Positions 1 to 8,289 are shown, numbered from the stretch's first letter. The stretch: DNA of 23,836 bases from an uncultured Clostridia bacterium (GCA_937896885.1 CALBNX010000016.1:1-23836); one strand, 5' to 3'. Notes: generated by a model from the letters alone, not told the origin. Numbers and translations: made by a program.

Positions 1-110
1 CTTCGTGGCTTTCGGCTCGCGGTATACCTGATACAGCTTCGCCTCTGCCACATTGCCTTGCGAAAAAATAATTCAAGTTTAAGTTGGATTTGTCGTCAGT
101 AACAAAAGAA
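1..110. other. Non-coding left edge, possible degenerate intergenic repeat
   Basis: No gene is supported here. The first 65 bases are visibly richer in G and C than the rest of the window. They contain CTTCGCCTCTGCCAC, which resembles CTTCGCTTCATCTGCCAC near 21341, so the two may be remnants of the same non-coding repeat. A plus-strand reading frame is open to about base 102, but its translation has low-complexity Leu/Arg composition and looks like a frame over non-coding DNA. It is cut by the window edge. Confidence 0.3.
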
Positions 111-114
111 TAAA

Positions 115-145
115 CCGAACAGAATTATCTGTTCGGTCTTTTTTA
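115..145. terminator. Hairpin terminator, probably bidirectional
   Basis: An 8-bp perfect stem (CCGAACAG / CTGTTCGG, 115-122 and 129-136) with a 6-base loop is followed on the plus strand by TCTTTTTT. On the minus strand the trailing tract is TTTATTCTTTTG. The hairpin lies 15 bp past the metA stop codon and can end the metA transcript and any plus-strand transcript entering from the left. Confidence 0.8.
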
Positions 146-150
146 TGCTT

Positions 151-1068
151 TTATTTAATTTCATTAACATCATAAGGTGTTCTTTGATACACAAAATAGT
201 TGAGCCAGTTTTGGAACAACAAACTACCTGCACCACGCCATGTGAGTGGGGGAGTAAGTCGCGTATCGTCATTTGGGAAATAGTTATATGGAACTTTAAT
301 ATCTAATCCCTTATGTAAATCTCTGAAATATTCACGAGCGAGTGTATCGCTGTCATATTCAGAATGACCTGTACAGTAGAAATTTCTGCAATCCATATCT
401 GCAACAAGGTGAACACCTGAAATTTCTGAATAAGAAAGAATCTGCAAGTCTTTAACAAGTGCAATATCTTCTTTTTTAGTTTCTGTATGTCTTGAATGTG
501 GCACATAGAACAAGTCGCTGAAACCACGAAGCAATGGGTGATACATATCAAGTGGCTTGTGTGGGAAAACGCCAAACATCTTTTCAGGCAATCTGTATTT
601 TGGAATACCATAATGATAATAAAGTGCTGCTTGTGCACCCCAACAGATGTGGAAAGAAGAATAAACATGGCTCTTTGCCCAGTCGAAGATTGTGCAAAGC
701 TCATCCCAATAGTCAACTTCTTCAAAGGGCATCAACTCAACAGGAGCACCTGTGACAATCATACCGTCAAATTTTTGGTCCTTGATGTCGTCAAATGTCT
801 TATAGAATTTGAGCAAATGCTCTTTGCTTGTGTTTTTGCTTTCGTGTGTAGCCACTTGCAAAAGCTCAACTTCAACCTGCAAAGGAGAGTTGCTTAAAAG
901 TCTCAAAATCTGTGTTTCAGTTTCAATCTTTGTAGGCATCAAGTTAAGAAGAATAATTTTAAGTGGACGAATATCCTGAATAGAAGCTCTTTGCTCTGTC
1001 ATAACAAAGATATTCTCCAACTCTAAATTATGCCTTGCGGGTAATTGGTCATCAATTTTAATAGGCAT
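151..1068 (-). CDS. metA: Homoserine O-acetyltransferase (MetA family)
   Basis: This enzyme acylates the hydroxyl of L-homoserine, the first committed step of methionine synthesis in the cytoplasm. The 305-residue protein is full length for MetA and starts with the typical MPIKI. Cys142 lies in HICWGAQ (nucleophile), and the His/Glu pair sits in the GHSEYD motif near 234-236. Residue 111, in TGAPVE, is Glu. In this family Glu111 goes with acetyl-CoA and Gly111 with succinyl-CoA, so acetyl-CoA is the predicted donor even though the family name says succinyltransferase. The ATG at 1068 is chosen over an in-frame GTG at 1077 because GAGGTGG lies 5 bases before the ATG. The gene has its own promoter and terminator and appears monocistronic. 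No SAM riboswitch fits the short leader. Confidence 0.95.
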   Translation of the reverse strand: MPIKIDDQLPARHNLELENIFVMTEQRASIQDIRPLKIILLNLMPTKIETETQILRLLSNSPLQVEVELLQVATHESKNTSKEHLLKFYKTFDDIKDQKFDGMIVTGAPVELMPFEEVDYWDELCTIFDWAKSHVYSSFHICWGAQAALYYHYGIPKYRLPEKMFGVFPHKPLDMYHPLLRGFSDLFYVPHSRHTETKKEDIALVKDLQILSYSEISGVHLVADMDCRNFYCTGHSEYDSDTLAREYFRDLHKGLDIKVPYNYFPNDDTRLTPPLTWRGAGSLLFQNWLNYFVYQRTPYDVNEIK

Positions 1069-1097
1069 ATCGTCCACCTCAATTCTTTTTAATATTT

Positions 1098-1145
1098 GTG
1101 CAATGCACGAGTCATTATTTTATCATAAGTAAAAAACAATGTCAA
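1098..1145 (-). promoter_or_regulatory. metA promoter with a palindrome at the start site
   Basis: On the minus strand TTGACA (1140-1145) is followed after 17 bases by TAAAAT (1117-1122), a near-consensus housekeeping promoter. The predicted start falls near 1110. An 11-bp palindrome, GTGCA-T-TGCAC (1098-1108), lies right at the predicted start and could be an operator, though this is only inferred from position. The leader of about 40 bases is too short for a riboswitch. Confidence 0.7.
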
Positions 1146-1151
1146 ATTTAA

Positions 1152-2261
1152 TTATAATATCTCAGATAAAATTGAATTTGATAAAAGAAATCCCTTGCGT
1201 GTCAATGCTAAACCATTTTCATTTTTTTTCATATACCCATTATCAATGAAAATTTGTGATTTATCATATATTTCTTTTGGGATATTATGACCAAATCGTT
1301 CAAAAACTTTTTCTTCATTTAACCCTTCAACCAAACGAAGATTTAGCATTGCATATTCGGTGAAATCTCCACCAAAACCATCCCCCATAGGGGAATTACC
1401 AATCATAAATGCATTAAAATCTCTGTCGTAATAAAATCGTTTACCATCTAAAAACGAATGTGCAGATGGACCAAGTCCCAAGTATTCTTCACAATGCCAA
1501 TACTTGAGATTATGTTGACTCTGAAATCCACTTTTTGCAAAGTTTGAAATTTCATATTGCATAATTCCTTGATTTTCAAGAGCTTCGCACATCTGCAAAT
1601 ATAAATCGGCAGTTAAATCATCATCGGGGAAATTATATTTGTGCTGATTCTTATAAAAATATGTGTTTTCTTCAAGTTTCAGCATATATGCACTAATGTG
1701 TGGCACACCCAGAGAAACGCAAAAATCAAGAGTTTCATTCAAACTCTTTTCAGTCTGGTTTGGCACACCCAACATAACATCAAGAGTGATATTTTCAAAA
1801 CCAACCTTTTGAGCCATTTTAACTGCGTTTTCAACTTGATTTCGGTCAGACAAACGACCTAAAATTCGTCTTTCGCTATCAACGGCAGATTGAAGTCCAA
1901 GTGAGATTCTGTTAACACCACAATCGTGTAAAACCTTGAAAAAATCTTCGTCTAATCCGTGTGGATTACACTCAACTGTGATTTCAACATCATCTGTTAA
2001 AAAGCCTGAATTGCACGCATTTACAAGGCTTGCGAGATTTTTTGCTCCTAAAACTGACGGAGTTCCGCCACCAATGTAAAGTGTATTGGCTTTACAGTTG
2101 CTATTACACTGTAAAGTATAAATACTTGACAAAATCTTTTCTCTCAAAACACTAGTATATTGGTCTTTTTGCTCATTCTTACCCGAAAATGAGTAAAAAT
2201 CACAGTATGGACACTTTGATTTGCAAAAGGGAATGTGTAAATAAAATCCTATGTTTTTCAT
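1152..2261 (-). CDS. hemW: Radical SAM heme chaperone HemW (coproporphyrinogen III oxidase-like)
   Basis: The 369-residue protein belongs to the HemW branch of the HemN-like radical SAM proteins, thought to deliver heme to membrane respiratory proteins. Such genes are often misnamed coproporphyrinogen oxidases. The CxxxCxxC cluster motif is at Cys13, Cys17 and Cys20 (FCKSKCPYC), followed by the YIGGGTPS SAM-binding motif. The C-terminal part has the HemW-type domain (GLGPSAHSF, LRLVEGL). The start at 2261 overlaps the previous stop by 4 bases (ATGA), suggesting translational coupling. An in-frame ATG 30 bases upstream would only add a poorly conserved tail. The gene is the last of the obgE-to-hemW run and ends 6 bp before the metA promoter. 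The HemW versus HemN assignment rests on length and motifs. Confidence 0.92.
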   Translation of the reverse strand: MKNIGFYLHIPFCKSKCPYCDFYSFSGKNEQKDQYTSVLREKILSSIYTLQCNSNCKANTLYIGGGTPSVLGAKNLASLVNACNSGFLTDDVEITVECNPHGLDEDFFKVLHDCGVNRISLGLQSAVDSERRILGRLSDRNQVENAVKMAQKVGFENITLDVMLGVPNQTEKSLNETLDFCVSLGVPHISAYMLKLEENTYFYKNQHKYNFPDDDLTADLYLQMCEALENQGIMQYEISNFAKSGFQSQHNLKYWHCEEYLGLGPSAHSFLDGKRFYYDRDFNAFMIGNSPMGDGFGGDFTEYAMLNLRLVEGLNEEKVFERFGHNIPKEIYDKSQIFIDNGYMKKNENGLALTRKGFLLSNSILSEIL

Positions 2262-2740
2262 ACTTTTATGTAAGATATGGTGTGACCACAAGATTTAACA
2301 TATTTCGCAAGGTCGACGAATTTCAAGAACACAGTAGCTGTGTTATCGTTAGGGTGACAACCCACAATATCTTCCTTTTTCAAATCTGCATCAAAATAGA
2401 TTTCAAGTTCTTTTTCTGTGTCATAAATAACACCGAAAGGGGATACTGAGCCTTTTTCCACTTTTAAGTATTTGTCAAGTCTCTCGTCAGAAGCAAAGCT
2501 TAACTTTGTTGAGTCGATTTCAGCACGGATTAACTGCAAGTTTGCTCGTTTGTCACCGTGAAGAACAACAAGCATATTACGAGTACCCTTAACATCACGA
2601 AGCACAAGGTTTTTTGGAATATGACCGTTTTCTGTAAGGTGATATTCTTCAATTTCTTCCATTGTGAATGCGGCAGGGTGCTCAATTTTTTTATATTCAA
2701 TTTCTAACTCAGCGAGTTTTTCAAAAATTTCTTTATTCAT
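2258..2740 (-). CDS. YbaK/ProX-type prolyl-tRNA editing domain protein
   Basis: The 160-residue stand-alone protein resembles the prolyl-tRNA synthetase associated (ProX/PrdX, YbaK-fold) family, which hydrolyses mischarged Ala-tRNA(Pro). Visible features are KNLVLRD with the conserved Lys, the GSVSPFG loop and the HPNDNTAT segment close to the C-terminus. These occupy their usual order and the length is normal. A longer open frame reaches 2878 but its first 46 codons lie inside lepA and look unlike the family. The start is therefore placed at the ATG at 2740, with a second ATG one codon upstream, overlapping the lepA stop by 8 bases. No clear RBS is seen, so translation is probably coupled to lepA. 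The exact tRNA substrate is inferred from the family. Confidence 0.85.
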   Translation of the reverse strand: MNKEIFEKLAELEIEYKKIEHPAAFTMEEIEEYHLTENGHIPKNLVLRDVKGTRNMLVVLHGDKRANLQLIRAEIDSTKLSFASDERLDKYLKVEKGSVSPFGVIYDTEKELEIYFDADLKKEDIVGCHPNDNTATVFLKFVDLAKYVKSCGHTISYIKV

Positions 2741-4541
2741 CATCAAGTTTAAGCACAGCCATAAAAGCCTCTTGTGGAACTTCAACAGTACCGAAGTGGC
2801 GCATGCGCTTTTTACCTTCCTTCTGTTTTTCAAGCAATTTCTTTTTACGGGTGATGTCACCGCCATAGCACTTTGCAAGAACGTCTTTTCTCATAGCTTT
2901 AACGGTTTCACGGGCAATAACCTTGCCACCGATTGCCATCTGAATTGGAATTTCAAACATCTGGCGTGGAATATTATCCTTAAGCTTTTCTGCAATGCGA
3001 CGAGCCTTTGCGTATGCTTTTTCACTATGAATCATAAATGAAAGAGCATCAATAATATCACCGTTTAAGAGTACATCAAGTTTAATAATACTTGAACGCT
3101 GATACTGGCTCATTTCATAGTCAAATGACGCATAACCACGAGTACGAGATTTAAGCACATCGAAAAAGTCATAAATGATTTCGTTAAGTGGTAAGATATA
3201 ATGCAAATCAACACGGTCACTTGCCAAGTGAGTTGTGTTTACATAAACACCGCGTCTATCCTGACAAAGATTCATAATAGCACCGATATATTCAGGTGGA
3301 GCATAGATATGCGCCTCAACAGTTGGCTCTTCGCAATAGTCAATAACCGCAGGGTCAGGATAATTGCTTGGGTTATCAATTTCGATTATATCACCATTTG
3401 TAAGGTGAACTTTATAAATAACACTTGGAATTGTTGTAACAAGGTCAAGGTTATATTCTCTTTCAAGTCGCTCTTGAATAATTTCAAGGTGAAGAAGTCC
3501 CAAGAAACCACAACGGAAACCGAAACCAAGAGCGCCTGATGTTTCAGGCTCGAATGAAAGTGCTGCGTCGTTTAGCTGTAATTTTTCAAGTGCTTCACGC
3601 AAGTTTTCATAGTCAGCACCGTCAGCAGGATAAACACCACAGAAAACCATTGGATTAACTTTTCTGTAACCTGCTAATGCTTCACTTGCAGGGTTTTCAG
3701 CAGTAGTAACTGTGTCACCAACACGAGCATCGCTGACAGTTTTAATCGATGCTGTGATATAACCAACTTCGCCTGATGTGAGTTCTTTTTGTGGTTCCAT
3801 TGCATTTGGACGCATATAACCAACTTCAACAACTGTGAATTCTGCACCCGTTGCCATCATTCGCATTGTGTCACCGGGTTTGATTTTACCGTCCATAACA
3901 CGCACATAAACGATAACACCTTTATAGCTGTCGTAAACTGAGTCGAATACGAGCGCACGAAGTGGCTTATCGTCATTATTTTCAGGTGGTGGAACAAGAT
4001 TAACAATGCTTTCAAGTACAGCACCGATATTTTCACCCGTTTTTGCAGAAACTCGTGGAGCCTCGTCACAAGGAAGTCCGATAACTTCTTCAACTTCGTT
4101 TGCAACTCTGTCAGGGTCAGCAGCAGGAAGGTCAATTTTGTTGATAACAGGTACTAATTCAAGGTCGTGGTCAAGTGCTAAATATGTATTAGCAAGTGTT
4201 TGAGCCTCAACACCTTGTGATGCGTCGATAATAAGCACAGCACCCTCACAAGCAGCAAGTGAACGGGATACCTCATAGTTAAAGTCAACATGACCGGGAG
4301 TGTCAATGAGATTAAGCTCGTATGTTTCACCGTTTTTAGCTTTGTAGTCAAGCTTAACGGCATGAGCTTTGATTGTGATGCCTCGTTCACGCTCAAGGTC
4401 CATATTATCAAGTAATTGCTCGGTCATATCACGCTTTGAAACAGTTTCAGTAAGTTCCAAAAGTCTGTCAGCAAGAGTAGATTTGCCGTGGTCAATGTGA
4501 GCGATAATTGAAAAATTTCGAATGTTTTCTTTCTTTGCCAT
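2733..4541 (-). CDS. lepA: Translation elongation factor 4 (LepA)
   Basis: LepA is a ribosome-binding GTPase that remodels or back-translocates stalled ribosomes. At 602 residues it is full length. The G1 motif AHIDHGKS is at residues 14-21, followed by RGITIKAH (switch I), DTPGH (G3) and NKID (G4). The family-specific C-terminal domain contains CYGGDITRKKKLLEKQKEGKKR. GAGGT lies 6 bases before the ATG. It sits 19 bp after a DUF3592 gene and overlaps the downstream editing-protein gene, while hemW follows. A lepA-hemW neighbourhood is common in Firmicutes, which supports both calls. Confidence 0.98.
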   Translation of the reverse strand: MAKKENIRNFSIIAHIDHGKSTLADRLLELTETVSKRDMTEQLLDNMDLERERGITIKAHAVKLDYKAKNGETYELNLIDTPGHVDFNYEVSRSLAACEGAVLIIDASQGVEAQTLANTYLALDHDLELVPVINKIDLPAADPDRVANEVEEVIGLPCDEAPRVSAKTGENIGAVLESIVNLVPPPENNDDKPLRALVFDSVYDSYKGVIVYVRVMDGKIKPGDTMRMMATGAEFTVVEVGYMRPNAMEPQKELTSGEVGYITASIKTVSDARVGDTVTTAENPASEALAGYRKVNPMVFCGVYPADGADYENLREALEKLQLNDAALSFEPETSGALGFGFRCGFLGLLHLEIIQERLEREYNLDLVTTIPSVIYKVHLTNGDIIEIDNPSNYPDPAVIDYCEEPTVEAHIYAPPEYIGAIMNLCQDRRGVYVNTTHLASDRVDLHYILPLNEIIYDFFDVLKSRTRGYASFDYEMSQYQRSSIIKLDVLLNGDIIDALSFMIHSEKAYAKARRIAEKLKDNIPRQMFEIPIQMAIGGKVIARETVKAMRKDVLAKCYGGDITRKKKLLEKQKEGKKRMRHFGTVEVPQEAFMAVLKLDDE

Positions 4542-4560
4542 ATATTACCTCTTATAGAAA

Positions 4561-5214
4561 TTAGTCTTGTGTTTTATAGAAAAATATACTTTTAACAACT
4601 GCAAATACACCTGCAAAAATCATTAAAAATAGAATAATCATAGGAAAAGCGAATGAAGACTCGATATAATTAAAAATTGTAGCAGGTGAAAAGCCACCGC
4701 AAATAATTGCCAACATACCATAACCCATAACGGCTAAAATAGAGCCCATAAGAATCCCCATTTTATCAACCTTTGGTGATTGTTTATTCTTGCCAAAAAG
4801 AACAACTAAAAATGGTAGTGTACCGAGAATAAAGAAAATGCCGAAAAACATTAAAAAGTTACTTCTCTTTGCAGGTCCGCCGATTACTGCTTTTTCAGGA
4901 TTGTTAGTATCGTATAATACTTTGATTTCTTCACCGTATGACGGTTCAAGGGAAGTGGTGTAATCACTAGTAACATAATACGCTTCACCATCAACTGCAT
5001 ATTGATAAGTTAAATAATATGTAGTTGCATAGTGTTTTTTCTTTATAGAGTCATAATGCTCATGCTCTGCTATTGTTGAATAATTATAATACCCAACAGT
5101 TTCAGCATAATCTTTTGTCTGGGATGTGGCAGTTTCATAAATGCCCAATCCCAGAAAGAAAACACCGATTAAAAGAGCCAATAAGGGTAAAAAAGTGAAT
5201 TTGTTTATTTTCAC
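4561..5214 (-). CDS. DUF3592-like membrane protein
   Basis: The 217-residue integral membrane protein has an N-terminal membrane helix (about residues 7-26). A hydrophilic extracytoplasmic stretch follows, with a YxLTYQYxVDGEAYY segment and a VLYDTNNPEKAVI motif, as in DUF3592 proteins. Three further helices lie near 120-140, 150-175 and 185-210. The function is unknown. A GTG at 5214 is chosen over an in-frame TTG at 5229 because AGAGG lies 7 bases before the GTG, while the TTG start would place the RBS inside the gene. It begins 15 bp after the YitT stop and belongs to the obgE-lepA-hemW run, but nothing in the sequence links it to translation. Confidence 0.7.
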   Translation of the reverse strand: MKINKFTFLPLLALLIGVFFLGLGIYETATSQTKDYAETVGYYNYSTIAEHEHYDSIKKKHYATTYYLTYQYAVDGEAYYVTSDYTTSLEPSYGEEIKVLYDTNNPEKAVIGGPAKRSNFLMFFGIFFILGTLPFLVVLFGKNKQSPKVDKMGILMGSILAVMGYGMLAIICGGFSPATIFNYIESSFAFPMIILFLMIFAGVFAVVKSIFFYKTQD

Positions 5215-5229
5215 AAAAGCACCTCTCAA

Positions 5230-6096
5230 TTACATTTTCATAAATCCATTACCGAGAATTTGCTTTGATTGTGTCACAATGAAAAAGGCATTTTCATCAG
5301 CAGATTTTATTTTCTTAATCAGTTTGTGTGTCTGATTATCAAAACAAGCGCACAAAAGCACATCTTTGTCGGCTTTTGAATATCCACCTTGCGCCTTTAA
5401 AATGGTAACACCACGGTCAAGGTCGCCTAAAATCATATTGCAAAGCTTTTCACTTTGCTCTGAAATAATTAAAATCATAGCGCCACGGCTGACACCGAAA
5501 ATAACATAATCAAGCACTTGTGCGCTGACGAAAATAACCACGGATGCATAGAGCATTGATTCAAAGTTTCTGTAAATTATTCCACCTAGAATAACAACAA
5601 AAATATCGAAGAACAATATACTTCGTCCCATTGAAATGTGTGGAAATTTAAGCTTGACCAGCTTTGCAATAATATCAACACCGCCCGTTGTGGCGTTGCG
5701 GATAAATATTATTCCAAGTGCAAGGCCTATGAGTGCGCCACCGAAAAGTGACGAGAGCAACAAATCATTCTGATATACGGGCAAAATTACACCCAAATCA
5801 ATACAAACCGAGTTTATAAGTGTTGCCCACACGGTGTGAAGAACAAATCTAACCCCAAGTTTTTTAAAGGCTATAAAGAAAAGGGGAATGTTCATAATGA
5901 AAATGACCGTACCAATGGGCAACTGGAACAGGTAGTTGAGAATTGTTGCAATTCCTGTGAAACCACCATTTAGAATATTGTTTTTTGACAGAAAACAGTT
6001 AATGGCAACTGAATAGAGAATGCCACCGACAACAAAAATGAATGTGTCAATAATGAATTCTTTAACCCTGTTTCTGCGAAGTCTCACTTTCGTCAT
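5230..6096 (-). CDS. YitT family membrane protein (DUF161 and DUF2179)
   Basis: The 288-residue protein has five to six hydrophobic helices over the first 190 residues, including the NGGFTGIA and GGVDIIAKL motifs of the YitT family. A C-terminal DUF2179 domain follows (RGVTILKAQGGYSK ... FIVTQSKQILGNGF), a likely cytoplasmic ligand-binding module. The physiological role of YitT proteins is unsettled. The start is uncertain: the ATG at 6096 overlaps the mini-RNase III gene by 35 bases and has AGGG directly against it, while a GTG at 6087 has the same AGGG at 9 bases. An ATG at 6120 has no RBS. It is followed by the DUF3592 gene. Confidence 0.88.
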   Translation of the reverse strand: MTKVRLRRNRVKEFIIDTFIFVVGGILYSVAINCFLSKNNILNGGFTGIATILNYLFQLPIGTVIFIMNIPLFFIAFKKLGVRFVLHTVWATLINSVCIDLGVILPVYQNDLLLSSLFGGALIGLALGIIFIRNATTGGVDIIAKLVKLKFPHISMGRSILFFDIFVVILGGIIYRNFESMLYASVVIFVSAQVLDYVIFGVSRGAMILIISEQSEKLCNMILGDLDRGVTILKAQGGYSKADKDVLLCACFDNQTHKLIKKIKSADENAFFIVTQSKQILGNGFMKM

Positions 6097-6490
6097 CCCT
6101 AAAAACTTTGATGACTTCATTAAGCAATGTGTTGAGCCTTTCTTCTTCGTCCTTTAAATATAAATAACCGATAAGCGCCTCAAAACCCGTTGCATAATGA
6201 TAGTCACATCCACTTTGGTTCTTGGGGGTATGTGATGTATGAGCATTTCTGCCTCTTTTAAAAACATCCATCTCTTTTTCTGTTAGCATTGGCATAATCT
6301 CTCGCATAGCACGAGCCTGAGCAGATGCTTTAACAGATTGAACCGAAAGTTTATGTAACTCGCCGACGGGACGATTGGCATCACAGACTAACATTTCACG
6401 AATAAAAAGTGAAAATACTGCGTCACCCGTAAAGGCAAGTGTTAAAGGACTCAAAGTGTCCACTTTTATATCTTTATTATACAATCTCAT
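6062..6490 (-). CDS. mrnC: Mini-ribonuclease 3
   Basis: Mini-III is a dsRNA-specific endonuclease made of the RNase III catalytic domain alone; in Bacillus it matures 23S rRNA. The 142-residue protein has the catalytic signature TGDAVFSLFIRE (Asp23) near the N-terminus and FEALIGYLYL near residue 105, with no dsRNA-binding domain, matching the family length. The start is not certain: ATG 6490 lies 4 bases after the obgE stop, while ATG 6505 and TTG 6511 in frame would overlap obgE. I prefer 6490 because homologues start shortly before the first catalytic motif. The 3' end overlaps the YitT gene. Confidence 0.9.
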   Translation of the reverse strand: MRLYNKDIKVDTLSPLTLAFTGDAVFSLFIREMLVCDANRPVGELHKLSVQSVKASAQARAMREIMPMLTEKEMDVFKRGRNAHTSHTPKNQSGCDYHYATGFEALIGYLYLKDEEERLNTLLNEVIKVFRDDESETSQKQG

Positions 6491-6494
6491 ATTT

Positions 6495-7766
6495 TTATGG
6501 AACATAGTCAAACTCTAAATCATAGATGCTGACTGTGTCACCCTCCTGAATACCTTTGTCAATAAGTGCCTGAATTACCCCACGCTCCTGAATAACTCTC
6601 TGAAAATATTGAAGTGATTCATAGTCGTCAAGGTCAGTTTTGCAAAGGATTCGATAAATCCATTCTGCTTCAACAATATAAACACCATCTTCAACAGTAA
6701 CTGTGAAGCCGTCGTTGGATTTGCTTGCAATAACTTCCATTGGGATTTCTTCACTCTCATAGAACTTAACAGGGGGGAGAGTATCAAGTTTTCTTGCAAC
6801 TGCATTTATAAGTTCTTGTGTATTGTGCTGAATGGGTGCTACTATTTCATAGTATTCGTAGCCACGGGACTCAATATACTCACGGAATTCTGCTAATTGC
6901 TCGTCAGTTGCAAGGTCGATTTTATTACCTGCAACAATCTGTGGGCATTTTGCAAGTTCAGGATTGAACTTTTCGAGTTCAGCGTTGATTGCTTCAAAAT
7001 CTTCAATAGGATTTCTGCCTTCACTACCTGCGACATCAACAATGTGAACTAACATTCTGCAACGCTCAACATGGCGCAAGAATTCGTGACCTAAGCCGAT
7101 ACCTTCTGCTGCACCTTCAATAAGTCCCGGAATATCTGCCATAACGAAGCTCTTCTCAGGTCCCATTGAAACAACGCCTAAAACAGGGATAATTGTTGTG
7201 AAGTGATAGTCACCAACGATAGGCTTAGCTTGGCTCACTACTGAAATAAGGGATGATTTACCAACATTTGGAAAACCTAAAAGTCCAACGTCAGCAATAA
7301 GTTTAAGTTCAAGTGATACTTCCCACTCTTCACCGGGAGCACCATTTTTAGCGAATTTAGGAGTCTGACGAGTTGATGTTGCAAAGTGTGAGTTACCCCA
7401 ACCACCACGGCCACCTTTAGCACCTATGAATTCGTCGTCAGTTGACATATCTGCCATAACAACGCCACTTGTCGTTTCACGAATAATTGTGCCACGGGGT
7501 ACTTTGATAATTAAATCTTTACCTTTTTTACCACTGCGTTTGCCACCGCTACCGTTAGCGCCAGGCTCTGCTTTGTATTTTCTCTTATAACGGAAATCAG
7601 CAAGTGTAGCAAGGTTGTCATCGACCTTAAAGACAATGTTGCCACCGCGACCGCCATCACCACCGTCAGGACCACCTGCGTTGATGTATTTTTCACGGTG
7701 AAATGCAACTGCACCATTACCGCCGTCACCAGCTTTTATTTTGATTTTAGCAATATCAACAAACAT
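6495..7766 (-). CDS. obgE: Ribosome-associated GTPase Obg
   Basis: Obg is an essential GTPase acting in late 50S ribosome assembly and stress control. The 423-residue protein shows the glycine-rich N-terminal Obg fold (GDGGNGAVAFHREK, GGDGGRGG, GGRGGWGNSHF), then a GTPase domain with G1 GFPNVGKSS at about residues 164-172, DIPGLIEGAAEG (G3) and NKID (G4). A C-terminal OCT domain ends at VSIYDLEFDYVP. The ATG at 7766 is preceded by GAGGT at 6-7 bases. An in-frame start at 7790 would only add eight residues. It is the first gene of the left block; the downstream genes follow with overlaps or short gaps. Confidence 0.97.
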   Translation of the reverse strand: MFVDIAKIKIKAGDGGNGAVAFHREKYINAGGPDGGDGGRGGNIVFKVDDNLATLADFRYKRKYKAEPGANGSGGKRSGKKGKDLIIKVPRGTIIRETTSGVVMADMSTDDEFIGAKGGRGGWGNSHFATSTRQTPKFAKNGAPGEEWEVSLELKLIADVGLLGFPNVGKSSLISVVSQAKPIVGDYHFTTIIPVLGVVSMGPEKSFVMADIPGLIEGAAEGIGLGHEFLRHVERCRMLVHIVDVAGSEGRNPIEDFEAINAELEKFNPELAKCPQIVAGNKIDLATDEQLAEFREYIESRGYEYYEIVAPIQHNTQELINAVARKLDTLPPVKFYESEEIPMEVIASKSNDGFTVTVEDGVYIVEAEWIYRILCKTDLDDYESLQYFQRVIQERGVIQALIDKGIQEGDTVSIYDLEFDYVP

Positions 7767-7789
7767 AATTTTACCTCGTAAGTAATACA

Positions 7790-7818
7790 ATTATATATAA
7801 TTTCCCATTAACTTTAAT
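7790..7818 (-). promoter_or_regulatory. Candidate obgE promoter
   Basis: On the minus strand TATAAT (7790-7795) lies 16 bases after TTAAAG (7812-7817), in a very AT-rich stretch. The predicted leader would be under 20 bases, which is tight for the GAGGT site at 7772-7776. The region offers other weak candidates such as GTGTAAAAT further upstream, so this is only a tentative placement. Confidence 0.3.
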
Positions 7819-7883
7819 ATTTTACACTATTTTTATAAAATAATAAATAGGTAAATGAATATTTTTTTTGTATTTGTTTTGCA

Positions 7884-8027
7884 AATTCGAATTTGTCGGG
7901 GAGATTTAAAGCAATGTAGGGCGGGGGCTTGCCCCCGCCGAACCTGATTATCCTATGCACTTCAAACGGCGGGAGCAAGCCACCGCCCTACGCTTATCAT
8001 ATTAACTATCCCGACAAACTCCCAATT
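7884..8027. repeat. Nested palindromic intergenic element (MITE-like)
   Basis: The outer inverted repeats TTTGTCGGG / CCCGACAAA (7892-7900 and 8010-8018) extend imperfectly to about 7884 and 8027. Inside, GTAGGGCGGGGGCTTGC (7916-7932) is mirrored by GCAAGCCACCGCCCTAC (7975-7991), 16 of 17 paired. The left inner arm also folds on itself, with GCGGGGGC/GCCCCCGC around a 2-base loop (7921-7938). The element is far richer in GC than its surroundings. It encodes nothing and lies between the end of the glycosidase operon and the obgE promoter, where it may also stop transcription. Such palindromes are often multicopy, but copy number cannot be seen here. Confidence 0.75.
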
Positions 8028-8031
8028 TATT

Positions 8032-8256
8032 TTATCGTTTTGCTTTTTTACTATTCATAACTTTTGCTATGTCTTCTTTGTCAATCCATTCTTCGGTAAA
8101 ACCGCAATTACAACAAATATAGCGGTTTACATTAACAGCAGAAAATATTGTGTTTCCTGTTAGCACATTGTTTCCAGCACCATAAGCACCTGAATATCCA
8201 TCGATTCTGACAATGTTTGCAGAATTACACTTTGGGCAAATTTTAGTGTTTTTCAT
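8032..8256 (-). CDS. Small zinc-ribbon protein
   Basis: The 74-residue protein has two knuckles, ICPKCNSAN and YICCNCGFTEEW. This CxxC...CxxC layout is typical of a zinc ribbon, with a Gly/Ala/Asn-rich linker between (GYSGAYGAGNN) and a basic tail. The ATG at 8256 is chosen since GGAGG lies 10 bases upstream; the in-frame TTG at 8274 overlaps that RBS. It is the last gene of the run that starts with GH30, 33 bp after the ECF S component. Small zinc ribbons of this kind are usually of unknown function; nucleic acid or protein binding is possible. The palindromic element starts just past its stop. Confidence 0.65.
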   Translation of the reverse strand: MKNTKICPKCNSANIVRIDGYSGAYGAGNNVLTGNTIFSAVNVNRYICCNCGFTEEWIDKEDIAKVMNSKKAKR

Positions 8257-8289
8257 TTGCTTGACTACCTCCAAATTTTATTTCACAAG

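Noticed and set aside
303..725. Overlapping minus and plus frames inside metA, such as 303-725 and 496-897
   Set aside because: They are shadow frames of a well-supported gene, with no RBS and no recognisable protein features. The same holds for similar frames over lepA, obgE, GH2 and the ketopantoate reductase gene.
1078..1151. SAM or other methionine riboswitch upstream of metA
   Set aside because: The promoter is only about 40 bases from the ATG, leaving no space for a riboswitch, and no conserved core is seen.
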